From NCBI RefSeq assembly GCF_003610535.1, contig NZ_RAPN01000001.1:1227320-1291319 (forward strand): a stretch of 64,000 nucleotides of DNA. Reading direction: 5' to 3'. The translations under genes were made by a program, and so were the position numbers. The notes beneath the pieces are model-generated. The model saw nothing but the letters and a program-made list of their open reading frames with translations. It was not told the DNA's origin and ran no database searches. This document shows positions 17,267 through 25,015 of the stretch, piece by piece. The number at the start of each line of letters is the position of its first letter. Positions within the stretch are counted from its first letter, which is position 1. The stretch comes from Mangrovibacterium diazotrophicum. Its GTDB lineage: Bacteria; Bacteroidota; Bacteroidia; Bacteroidales; Prolixibacteraceae.

Positions 17267-17860
17267 TTAATCTTTTTTTAAGATACCATAAATAAAGAGC
17301 ATTGCCGCGGATAAGGATTCTTCCTCTAGCATTTGCCGGATGGACTTAACAGCCCGGTAGATCAGGTTTCGGCAGGCCTCTACACTCATTTCCATGATTG
17401 CTGCCACTTCATCGTAATCGAGTTCTTTTTTGAAGCGGAGATAAACCGCTTCCCGCTGTCGATGACTCAACCTTTCCAAGGCTCTATTAAACCGGATCCA
17501 TTTCAACTGTTCTGATTCGCCCAGGATCAAATTATCCTCCGGAGAAAGATGAATGCCAAAATTGATTTCAGAGCCAGACTCTTCGGTATACCGACTTTCC
17601 TTTTTTAGATGCCGAAGTAATTTTCGGCGAAAAGACTTTAGTAAAAACAGTTTGATGTTGTCCGTCGCACCAATGGTCAACCGGTTTTTAAACAGGTCTG
17701 CAAAGAGATCCTGAACAGCGTCTTCGATCAACTCCTGATTTTGAGTGAAACGGAAGCCATATTGATAAAGGATTTGGAAATATTGATGATAGATGCGGGA
17801 AAATGCCTCTTCATTCCCTCGCTTAAACTCATCCCATATTATGGAATCTTGTCTTACCAA
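17267..17860 (-). CDS. ECF RNA polymerase sigma factor (PUL 1)
   Basis: 197 residues with sigma region 2 (about 12-78; Y-H-Q-Y-F, E-D-A-V-Q-D-L-F) and region 4 (about 125-180; L-S-H-R-Q-R-E-A-V-Y-L-R-F and helix-turn-helix). The first usable codon is TTG at 17860: no in-frame ATG exists before the conserved part and a stop lies four codons upstream. So this is a probable non-ATG start, which would keep synthesis low. It directs transcription of the neighbouring susCD when released by FecR. A hydrophobic tail (A-A-M-L-F-I-Y-G-I-L) is slightly unusual. Confidence 0.9.
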   Translation of the reverse strand: MVRQDSIIWDEFKRGNEEAFSRIYHQYFQILYQYGFRFTQNQELIEDAVQDLFADLFKNRLTIGATDNIKLFLLKSFRRKLLRHLKKESRYTEESGSEINFGIHLSPEDNLILGESEQLKWIRFNRALERLSHRQREAVYLRFKKELDYDEVAAIMEMSVEACRNLIYRAVKSIRQMLEEESLSAAMLFIYGILKKD

Positions 17861-17988
17861 ATAGTTAGTTTAGTTTGCTAGTAGTTAGTACGTTTACATC
17901 TCAACAAAACATTGAGTTTTATGCAAACTTACGCTAATTTTCAGAAAACGCAAGTGGCCCAAACAATCAAAGGAGCGCTGCTTCCTGG

Positions 17989-18984
17989 TTAGAAGCTACC
18001 GAAGTACTCATTTCCAAGACGAAAAAAATTTCTCGCTTTCTGCATTTTTCGGTCCAGCTCAAACAACTCGTGGTAGTAGGCTTTTTCCTGTTCGTTGGTG
18101 GTGATGATCTTGTGCATACCGCCGTTTTGAATCACGACACGTCGGTTGGCTTGAAGAATGAGTAAAGGATCGTGCGTGGCCATCAGCACAATCTTTTCCT
18201 GGCTAACCAGCAACTCCAAGGCTTTGCGTTTATCTACGCCGGCATTCTCAATCTCGTCGATCAGCACAATGGGAGCCTGACCAATGCAGGCTACATCGGC
18301 AATCATCAGGGCGCGGGACTGGCCACCGCTAAGGAAAGTAACCGGTGTGTCGGGTTGAAAACCTTCTCCGGAAAGTTCGTTGGCCAATGCAATCACTTCG
18401 GCTACTTTTTCTTCGGCATTTTCCAGGAAGCGGCTTTGTGCATGCAGCAGCAGAAAGCTTTGCACATCCATATCAAGCACAAAATTCATGTTTTGGGTGA
18501 TCTGGGCTATGAGTTTACCGCCGAAACTGCTTTTCAGGTTTTCATCGGGCAGCACACCGTTCAGCAGCACTTTGCGTTTGGTGGGCGTATCTTCGTTGGC
18601 CAGCCACTCAATATCGGCCAGCAGTCGGCTTTTGCCCGATCCGGTGGGGCCAACAATGCAGGTGATCTCCCCTGGCTTGATCAATAAACTACAAGCTTCC
18701 TGTTCACCTCGTTTATTCTGACCAGACAGCACTTCGAGCGAATGAATCTGTTGCACTGCTTCGACCTCCAGAATCCCTTCTACCAAATCGAGAAACTGCC
18801 CGGTCAGTTCTTCAGCGGAGGTTTCAAAGTCAGTCCAAAATTCAACCGGAAGTTGAGCAACTGTTTCCCTAAAACTGTGGCCGTTCACCACCAGACCGTA
18901 AACCTGCAGAAAGTCACTGACCATCGGACATTCCGTTACTACTTTAGACAAAGGTTGATCGATGATATCGTGGGATGCACTCAT
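17989..18984 (-). CDS. Soluble ABC ATPase with N-terminal DUF1858-like domain
   Basis: 331 residues. An N-terminal helical domain (1-75) resembles DUF1858. It is followed by one ABC nucleotide-binding domain: Walker A G-P-T-G-S-G-K-S (112-119), Q-loop near 161-164, signature L-S-G-G-Q (218-222), Walker B I-V-L-I-D-E (239-244) and switch H271. There is no transmembrane segment and no permease gene nearby, so it is not an ordinary importer. It is last of four minus-strand genes and overlaps the GTPase gene by four bases (ATGA). I infer a mechanochemical subunit of a cytoplasmic metal- or cofactor-handling complex; alternatives are an orphan importer ATPase or a regulatory ATPase. Confidence 0.8.
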   Translation of the reverse strand: MSASHDIIDQPLSKVVTECPMVSDFLQVYGLVVNGHSFRETVAQLPVEFWTDFETSAEELTGQFLDLVEGILEVEAVQQIHSLEVLSGQNKRGEQEACSLLIKPGEITCIVGPTGSGKSRLLADIEWLANEDTPTKRKVLLNGVLPDENLKSSFGGKLIAQITQNMNFVLDMDVQSFLLLHAQSRFLENAEEKVAEVIALANELSGEGFQPDTPVTFLSGGQSRALMIADVACIGQAPIVLIDEIENAGVDKRKALELLVSQEKIVLMATHDPLLILQANRRVVIQNGGMHKIITTNEQEKAYYHELFELDRKMQKARNFFRLGNEYFGSF

Positions 18985-19676
18985 GACAGTTTAATTTTAC
19001 GATTTAGCCCGACCTGGAAATCCTCTCCCACACGGGTCTCGCCTAAACAATAGGAACACAAGGCGGCCGGCATAGAGAACCGAAGCTTCAGGCTTTCGGC
19101 ATTGCTAACCGATTTGGCCAAACCAATCATGCGTGCTAGTTTATCGGCTCCCTGACCGGTGATGCCGTTAATGAAAAGTACAGTTGCTTTGGGATTTACC
19201 TGCTGAATCTTATAGCGAAACACTTCGCGCTCCGCCTGTGAAACGAGATCGCTTTTGGTCACCACAACCACATCGGCTAATTTCAGCATGGGCCCGGTTT
19301 TCAGGGGCGTATTGATGCCGCTCAGGTTATCGAGCACACAAATGGCCATCATTTCTTTCAGGTGCGGTGCACAACGATTACACAAACCGGCACTCTCGGT
19401 GATCAGGGTATTGAATTGATTTTCTTTCGCCCAGGCCAGACAAGCCTCGATATTCGACACAAAATAATGATCAGGACACAGGTTTCCGGCAATTCCCGTT
19501 TGAGCAGTGATTCCTGCTTGCGTGTAGCGCTCCTCGTCCAGTGAGCTGATACAGTCGAACTTAATGACTCCACACTGGCATTTCAGGCCCTCCACACTTT
19601 CGATCATTTTCAGAATAACCGAAGTTTTTCCCGACGAGGGTGGGCCGGCAATAGTGATCAGTCGAATTTCATCCAT
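18981..19676 (-). CDS. HypB/UreG-like P-loop GTPase with cysteine pairs
   Basis: 231 residues. Walker A G-P-P-S-S-G-K-T (11-18) and a T-K-S-D specificity motif identify a SIMIBI-class GTPase as in HypB, UreG and CobW-type metallochaperones. Cysteines are plentiful and ordered: C-Q-C near 34, an isolated C near 68, C-N-R-C near 98-101 and C-S-Y-C near 210. These look like metal-binding sites, and E-S-A-G-L-C-N-R-C replaces the E-x-x-G-N-L-V loop of HypB. It starts 10 bases after the TrmO-like gene and overlaps the ATPase by four bases. A metal-insertion role is inferred from family and cysteines; the metal is unknown. Confidence 0.8.
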   Translation of the reverse strand: MDEIRLITIAGPPSSGKTSVILKMIESVEGLKCQCGVIKFDCISSLDEERYTQAGITAQTGIAGNLCPDHYFVSNIEACLAWAKENQFNTLITESAGLCNRCAPHLKEMMAICVLDNLSGINTPLKTGPMLKLADVVVVTKSDLVSQAEREVFRYKIQQVNPKATVLFINGITGQGADKLARMIGLAKSVSNAESLKLRFSMPAALCSYCLGETRVGEDFQVGLNRKIKLS

Positions 19677-19686
19677 AGCTTATTCC

Positions 19687-20190
19687 TTATTTGGTGAAAC
19701 GATCGTCAGAGCGTTGGCTGTGTGCCATGCGCTCGTCTTTTTCATCCAGCCACCCGGACACTGCATCAGGTCGGTTATCAGTTTGGCGAAAGAAAGGCTT
19801 CATATCCAGCAATGGCGTTCCATCCAACATGTCCGCCCCTTCAAAGTAAACCTTGTTGCCTTCAATTTTCACCAGTTTCACCGTCGACAAACCGATGGCA
19901 CAAGGACGTTTGGGCGAACGGGTTGCAAAAATGCCATGCAGCTTGTCGTCCATAAAAGGCTTCACCATCAATTCGTGTCCTTTCACTTCATGCAGGTGAT
20001 AGATTAGCGTGACATGTGAAAAGCCGTCCAGATCAGTCAAGCCTTGCTGCAACTCGGGTTTCAGCTCAACAAAGCCTTCCAGTCCATTGGCGCCAACCGG
20101 TTGAATCGGCATATTCACCAAACTCTGGTGAGGCGTTCGTATCAACCCAATAGGGTCAAAGTATATTTTATTCAATTCGTTTTCAATCAT
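19687..20190 (-). CDS. TrmO/TsaA-like SAM-binding protein in the four-gene cluster
   Basis: From the ATG at 20190 the protein has 167 residues; this start overlaps the previous stop as ATGA, and the longer frame from 20211 would run 25 bases into that gene. The TsaA beta-barrel signature is clear: I-G-L-I-R-T-P, G-F-S-H-V-T-L-I-Y-H-L-H, G-I-F-A-T-R-S-P-K-R-P-C-A-I-G-L-S and D-G-T-P-L-L-D-M-K-P-F. E. coli TrmO uses SAM to N6-methylate t6A37 in tRNA. Its place inside a coupled metal-type cluster suggests a different or extra substrate here, as has been seen for TsaA-domain proteins next to metal genes. That last point is inference. Confidence 0.82.
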   Translation of the reverse strand: MIENELNKIYFDPIGLIRTPHQSLVNMPIQPVGANGLEGFVELKPELQQGLTDLDGFSHVTLIYHLHEVKGHELMVKPFMDDKLHGIFATRSPKRPCAIGLSTVKLVKIEGNKVYFEGADMLDGTPLLDMKPFFRQTDNRPDAVSGWLDEKDERMAHSQRSDDRFTK

Positions 20191-21389
20191 ACAACTGCCT
20201 TTTGTTTCCACACTTCCATAAACACGTCGCGGATTTCGTCCTTCAATTTACCAATGTCGTGCTTATTCAGGAAATCCCAACCCAACCATTTTACTGATTC
20301 CGGTAAGGTATTTTCCACTTCGGGGTGAATTGCCGGGAAAAAGCGACTGACGAGCAGTTCGCCGGTTTCTTTCGACAGCAGGAAATTTAGCAGTGAACTG
20401 TGCTTTTCCATGGCCGATTTACGGACCATCATAAACACCGGGCTGGCAATTGCACCGTCCTCAGGCCACAGCAGTTTCACTTTCGGGTTCTTAATCTTCT
20501 TGGCGAAAAAGTAAGGCATGATGTAGACAGTCGCAGCATCTTCCCCACCCTTGTCGGCCAGCTTTACCATTTCGGCGGGGTGTTTGCCGGTGCGAATGTT
20601 TTGCGCCATCTGCCGGATGGCATAAAAACCATGCTCCTTGTAAAATGGCAACATGATCGCATTGCAAAAGAAATCATCTTCGCCCCGCATGATAATCTCG
20701 TCCACAAAAGCTTCAGTAAGCAAATCGGACCAAACCGTTGGCATCGGGATCGACCCAAGCCGCTCGGTATCCACGGCCATCACCAGCATGTTGGCTGTAA
20801 GCATGGTGTAATTGCCCGACGGATCGGCAAACCCCGCTTTTTCCAGGTAAGGATTCGGTGTGTACGGGGTGAAAGTCTCAAAAATTCCTTTACCTACGAA
20901 CCGTTCCTGAAACGGCCGGTGAAAGAAGTTATTCACATCGGAGGCCAGCATGATGTCCGGCAACTCATCTGCCGACGACACATGATCGAGCATCGGGTAA
21001 TACGACAGCTCGTGGTTCACATTTCCTTCGGTCAGGTAGTCCAGTCCCGCGTATTCTGTTGGATGCTCCAACACGTGAGCCTCGATAAAATCCTTGAACG
21101 GGTTACGAAGCCCGCAGGGCAACATCGCCATAAAATGCAACTGATCGAGTGGTTTATCACTCTCAACCGAAGCCGTAGTATCGGTCAATGACTGGTTCAA
21201 CATAGCGATAAAAGTATCCACATCCAGTTTTGAGGAGCGCAATAAAGTTCCAAGCCTGGTAAAACGACCTATCTTTTTCAGGTTGGCCGGAGTAAAGTAG
21301 CTGCCTAAGCCATTCTTTTCGAAAACCGGAACCAGCTCCGGATGGCTTTCTGCAATATTCTGTATGGTATCGTTTGGAGTAATCAGCAT
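20187..21389 (-). CDS. Cytoplasmic substrate-binding-like protein with N-terminal DUF1858-like domain
   Basis: 400 residues without signal peptide or lipobox. Residues 1-70 form a DUF1858-like helical domain (I-T-P-N-D-T-I-Q-N-I-A-E-S-H-P-E-L-V-P-V-F), followed by a body (about 85-390) that looks like a type 2 periplasmic-binding (ABC substrate-binding) fold: D-I-M-L-A-S-D-V-N-N-F, K-A-G-F-A-D-P-S-G-N-Y and G-A-I-A-S-P-V-F-M-M-V-R-K-S. A binding protein that stays in the cytosol and pairs with a soluble ATPase is unusual. It is first in the four-gene cluster, with nested inverted repeats about 180 bases upstream. Ligand unknown; an oxyanion or metal complex would fit the fold. Confidence 0.72.
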   Translation of the reverse strand: MLITPNDTIQNIAESHPELVPVFEKNGLGSYFTPANLKKIGRFTRLGTLLRSSKLDVDTFIAMLNQSLTDTTASVESDKPLDQLHFMAMLPCGLRNPFKDFIEAHVLEHPTEYAGLDYLTEGNVNHELSYYPMLDHVSSADELPDIMLASDVNNFFHRPFQERFVGKGIFETFTPYTPNPYLEKAGFADPSGNYTMLTANMLVMAVDTERLGSIPMPTVWSDLLTEAFVDEIIMRGEDDFFCNAIMLPFYKEHGFYAIRQMAQNIRTGKHPAEMVKLADKGGEDAATVYIMPYFFAKKIKNPKVKLLWPEDGAIASPVFMMVRKSAMEKHSSLLNFLLSKETGELLVSRFFPAIHPEVENTLPESVKWLGWDFLNKHDIGKLKDEIRDVFMEVWKQKAVV

Positions 21390-21569
21390 AAGTGATCTAT
21401 TTTATGAAATTGGATCTCGGAAAAAACAGGCTGTTTCTTCTAAAATCGGTTCTTCAAATTCAATCAATGTCAATTGTTGTTATTCATAAAACAGATAACG
21501 CGCCAAAAAACAAAAGGCACTAATGGCAAACTGATGATCAATCAATTACAAAAAACCACTTTTCCAGAT

Positions 21570-21617
21570 CATACATTTTGGTAGGATTTCCAAAACAAAA
21601 ATCAACTAAAATGTATG
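21570..21617. promoter_or_regulatory. Nested, mutually exclusive inverted repeats
   Basis: CATACATTTT (21570-21579) is perfectly complementary to AAAATGTATG (21608-21617). Inside it TTTTGG (21576-21581) can pair with CCAAAA (21590-21595). The two stems share TTTT, so only one can form at a time, as in an attenuator or switch; alternatively the outer pair is an operator. It lies about 180 bases before the substrate-binding-like gene. Confidence 0.45.
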
Positions 21618-21757
21618 GGAAAGAGGTTACAATCCAGTTAGGTTTTGCGTTCAATCCGAATGTGATTACCGGAGACCTAAATTTGTCAAATCAGCCCCCT
21701 GCAAAGTAATCGTTTTGTAACTAGTCATTGATCGTGTGGTTACAGGCAATTGTTATC

Positions 21758-21788
21758 CTTGCACTCCGGTTCCGGCCAAGTAAATTTG
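21758..21788 (+). promoter_or_regulatory. Bacteroidota promoter for the phosphatase gene
   Basis: A TTG at 21759-21761, a 19-base spacer and TAAATTTG at 21781-21788 match the -33/-7 consensus. The start codon follows after a leader of about 45 bases. Confidence 0.65.
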
Positions 21789-21841
21789 GGAAAGTCTTGC
21801 CGGAGACTACGATTGATCAAAACAAATAATCCGACTCCACC

Positions 21842-23431
21842 ATGGCACGCCATCTTATCAAATTCTCGTTATTTTTTTGTCTTTGCATTTTTCAGAATGC
21901 ATTAAGTGCACAAAAACCGGTGGTTTACCACGCTCCCAAATACGAACCAGCATGGATGGCTCCCACTGTTCACCCAGACCGCATAATGATCAACTATGGA
22001 GCTGATCCGACAACAACTGCCAGTGTATGCTGGAGAACTAATGAGCAGATTACAGAAGCTTTTGCCGAGATCGCCAAAGCAACCCCAGCACCTAAATTCT
22101 GGCGTAATTCCCAACAAATTAAGGCTCGGACCGAACACATAAATGGACTGGAGGTGAAAGATGCAGGCTTTGCTGCCAACTACCATTCCGTTACTTTCGA
22201 CGGGTTGGAGCCCAACAGCCTATATGCATACCGGGTAGGCGACGGTGAACACTGGAGCGAATGGATTCAGTTTAGAACTGCTTCGACAACGAACGATCCC
22301 TTTTCGTTCCTGTATGTAGGCGACGCACAGAACTACATTCTCGAGCTTTGGTCCCGACTGATCCGTCAAGGTTTTCAACAAGCCCCCGATGCGCGTTTCA
22401 TCATTCATGCCGGCGATTTGGTATCGACCGCGCACAGCGAACAACAGTGGGAGGAATGGTTTCGCGCCGGAAGCTTTATCCACAGCATGGTTCCTGCTAT
22501 TCCGGTTGCCGGAAATCATGAGTACGAACCGCTCTACGAGGGTCAGGACAATGATCAGGAGGTGCTCTCAATCCAATGGCGCCCTCAGTTTGCCTTACCA
22601 GAAAACGGACCAACCAATATCGACGAACTGAAAGAAACCACATACTTTACCGACTTCCAAGACGTTCGGATAATCGCCTTAAACTCGAATATTTACCACG
22701 AAGAACAAGCCAAATGGTTGAAAACCATTCTATCTAACAACCCGAATCGCTGGACCATTATTACTTTTCACCACCCGCTTTACTCAGCCTCGCAAGGCCG
22801 GGATAATGAGGAATGGCGTAATTTGATGAAACCAATATTCGACGAATACGGCGTTGATCTGGTTTTACAGGGCCATGACCACAGTTATGCCCGCGGTCGG
22901 GTATCACCGGATGAATACAACCTGACATCGGGCGTAAACAAGCGCGATCAAACCGGATCCGTTTACGTGGTATCGGTAAGTGGCGGCAAGATGTACAAAT
23001 TGCGCGAAAACGGCTGGGAAAACTGGGAAGCCGACCAGGAACGAGCTGCAGAAAATACGCAGCTGGTGCAAACGATTACAGTCAATAAAGACACTATACA
23101 CTACCGGTCGCTGACGGCAACGGGCGATCTCTATGATGCTTTCGACCTAGTAAAGCACAAGAACGGCCCCAACACATTGGTGGATCTTCAGGAGCAGGCA
23201 ATCGCCGCCCGTTACCATCACAATACCATTTCTTATGACGACAAACTACCGCTCGATATCAAAAATGATATCAGCAATAAGTACCCTGACTTTGAAATCA
23301 ACAAAATCGATATTCGCGAAAACGAGGAAGGTAATTTGTTTTACGATATAAGGCTCCAAAACGGAGAATTGAAATTTCGGCTCAAGGTCGGAGAACAGGG
23401 ACAGGTTTTAGAAGAAAAGCAACAAAACTAA
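21842..23431 (+). CDS. Purple-acid-phosphatase-like metallophosphoesterase with PepSY-like tail
   Basis: 529 residues. A signal peptide (1-23) is followed by a fibronectin-III-like domain (about 45-148) and a metallophosphoesterase domain (about 153-420) with G-D-A (160-162), A-G-D-L-V-S (190-195), G-N-H-E (224-227), H310-H311 and G-H-D-H (344-347). The PAP tyrosine ligand of GDxxY is serine here (S195), so the two-metal centre should lack the purple charge-transfer colour. The C-terminal ~60 residues (about 470-529; K-Y-P-D-F-E-I-N-K-I-D-I) look like a PepSY-like (BLIP-fold) domain, an uncommon fusion. It probably frees phosphate from organic esters in the periplasm or outside. Confidence 0.88.
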   Translation: MARHLIKFSLFFCLCIFQNALSAQKPVVYHAPKYEPAWMAPTVHPDRIMINYGADPTTTASVCWRTNEQITEAFAEIAKATPAPKFWRNSQQIKARTEHINGLEVKDAGFAANYHSVTFDGLEPNSLYAYRVGDGEHWSEWIQFRTASTTNDPFSFLYVGDAQNYILELWSRLIRQGFQQAPDARFIIHAGDLVSTAHSEQQWEEWFRAGSFIHSMVPAIPVAGNHEYEPLYEGQDNDQEVLSIQWRPQFALPENGPTNIDELKETTYFTDFQDVRIIALNSNIYHEEQAKWLKTILSNNPNRWTIITFHHPLYSASQGRDNEEWRNLMKPIFDEYGVDLVLQGHDHSYARGRVSPDEYNLTSGVNKRDQTGSVYVVSVSGGKMYKLRENGWENWEADQERAAENTQLVQTITVNKDTIHYRSLTATGDLYDAFDLVKHKNGPNTLVDLQEQAIAARYHHNTISYDDKLPLDIKNDISNKYPDFEINKIDIRENEEGNLFYDIRLQNGELKFRLKVGEQGQVLEEKQQN

Positions 23432-23638
23432 ATTTTAAAACACTGAAATTTAACCACTTAACAAATATACCTTATACCGGCGCCGGCATCAAAACGCACA
23501 ACATGTGTTCAAACAAAAGCCCTACGACAAAAAAGATGAAAAGCTATACCAACGACAGCAATTCTAAAAAACGATAAAAATTCAGTTACAATACCCGAAA
23601 CCTTTGGATAAGTACGATGCCTATGTTAACGGAAGAGT

Positions 23639-24058
23639 TTATTCAACGCCTAACACAACCGAAGATGCCTTAATGATGGCCGACACTTCTTTCCCAACGG
23701 CTAATTCCAAATGGTCGACCGACGATTTTGTAATAACTGATGTAAGTTTAACACCGCCTCCCAAGTCCAGTTCCACCTGGCTATTGACGATACCATCCTT
23801 GATGGCACTGATTTTCCCGGGAAGTACATTTCGGGCACTAACCTGAAAATCACCAATACCAATCATCACATTCGACGCTTTCATAAAGGCAAAAGCCGCC
23901 GCATCGCGTTCCAGACCCAAGCTTTCAACGGCACTGTTGGTAATCACCGCAGCAATGAACATTCCGTTATCCAATTCAATATCAACTTCCGAATTCACCA
24001 TTCCCTCGGTGATGGCAACAATGACGCCTTTAAGCTGATTTTGCGAACTTATTTTCAT
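23639..24058 (-). CDS. Double-Mop molbindin (molybdate/tungstate-binding protein)
   Basis: 139 residues made of two tandem Mop domains (about 3-69 and 72-138). Each has the N-Q-L-K-G / N-V-L-P-G opening, a G-x-V-N-S-E/Q-V-x-x-x-L strand pair, A/T-x-V-I-T-x-S-A/S-V and a K-A-S-N/S-V closing strand. Free-standing di-Mop proteins bind molybdate or tungstate oxyanions in the cytoplasm as storage or buffering oligomers. No ModABC genes are next to it; the nearest metal-type genes are the four-gene cluster 2.2 kb away, which may or may not be linked. Confidence 0.9.
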   Translation of the reverse strand: MKISSQNQLKGVIVAITEGMVNSEVDIELDNGMFIAAVITNSAVESLGLERDAAAFAFMKASNVMIGIGDFQVSARNVLPGKISAIKDGIVNSQVELDLGGGVKLTSVITKSSVDHLELAVGKEVSAIIKASSVVLGVE

Positions 24059-24173
24059 ACAATCTTTTTTTAAAATCGTGCGTATTTGTGTCCAAGATAG
24101 TTTAAGGCAGTTAATATTCCCCTCTTCAATTAGCTGTTACAGAACTTAAACGAAAAAAAATCAAGCGTGCTTT

Positions 24174-24890
24174 CTAATTTTCCAGGTCGAAGACAAAGCG
24201 GGCATTCGCATATTCGGCCGCCACTTTATCGCGGGTAAAGAGCTCGATTTCGTTGAGTTTCTTTTTAAAATCGTCAGACGATTTACCACCAAACTTACTC
24301 ACATTCAAAATAAACTTGAAGGAAAGACTCTTATGGTTCTGGACATTATTGGCCGAGTCGAAGATCAGGCGTTGGATGTCGTAAAGCAATCGAGTCTCAT
24401 TCATATTACCAACCAAAAAGACGATGGCTTTTCCACCTTCAATCTCTTCGTCGGTTTCCATGGCGTTGGCCGAACTTTCTTCAAAATCCGGCGCCTGATG
24501 CAGCAAGAAAATATTGGTTTCAAGGTTGCTGAATTGAATCCGCCCAACCTTTCTTAAATTTTGCTCTTCGATAGGCTGGTAATAAACCATGCCTTTGTCA
24601 AGGCCGACGTGATAGCCTTTATACAACCAATAGGTTAATTTACGATCCTTTAAATCCGTTGTTGCTAAATCGGTCATAACAAACGACGTAGCTTCCGGGT
24701 ATTTGGCCAAGGTTGCCAATACGAAGTCATTGGAATATTCATCCATTGCTTTTTCTGCGAGTAGCTTTCCACCGGTAAATAGAAACATACTGTTTTTATG
24801 GTCTAATACGGTCGACTCTTTTTGAATTTGCAAATGGTTCACCTTGCGAATCAGCTGTTTAAGCTCCAAGGCTGCTTTTAGATAGATCAT
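24174..24890 (-). CDS. Hypothetical soluble protein
   Basis: 238 residues, no signal peptide or membrane helix. An N-terminal alpha-helical stretch (1-30) is followed by mixed alpha/beta sequence with an acidic insert (about 145-160; D-F-E-E-S-S-A-N-A-M-E-T-D-E-E-I-E). No catalytic motif is recognised. The same-strand molbindin follows 116 bases downstream, so cotranscription is possible but not compelling. Function unknown. Confidence 0.6.
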   Translation of the reverse strand: MIYLKAALELKQLIRKVNHLQIQKESTVLDHKNSMFLFTGGKLLAEKAMDEYSNDFVLATLAKYPEATSFVMTDLATTDLKDRKLTYWLYKGYHVGLDKGMVYYQPIEEQNLRKVGRIQFSNLETNIFLLHQAPDFEESSANAMETDEEIEGGKAIVFLVGNMNETRLLYDIQRLIFDSANNVQNHKSLSFKFILNVSKFGGKSSDDFKKKLNEIELFTRDKVAAEYANARFVFDLEN

Positions 24891-25015
24891 GGCGAATGAG
24901 GTTTTGCACTAAATTATTCAAAAATGATAGTCGAGCGTTCAATTTTAATAGGATGATATAAAATGAAAACCAAGTTTTAACGTTGTATTAATCAGAAAAG
25001 ATTAGAAAAGGCAGA

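Larger units (their letters stand above)
21390..21841. other. Divergent control region between the four-gene cluster and the phosphatase
   Basis: 452 bases without a gene. It holds nested inverted repeats at 21570-21617 and a good plus-strand promoter at 21758-21788. A further TAAATTTG box lies at 21678-21685 on the plus strand. No clear minus-strand -7 box for the cluster is visible. Confidence 0.55.

Noticed and set aside
20400-21191. 263-codon plus-strand frame opposite the binding-like protein
   Set aside because: The composition is His/Arg/Gln-rich as in frame shadows, and the opposite strand has a coupled, well-formed gene.
23478-23487. CCGGCGCCGG palindrome after the phosphatase gene
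   Set aside because: Ten bases without a T-tract or flanking structure; too short to call a terminator or operator.
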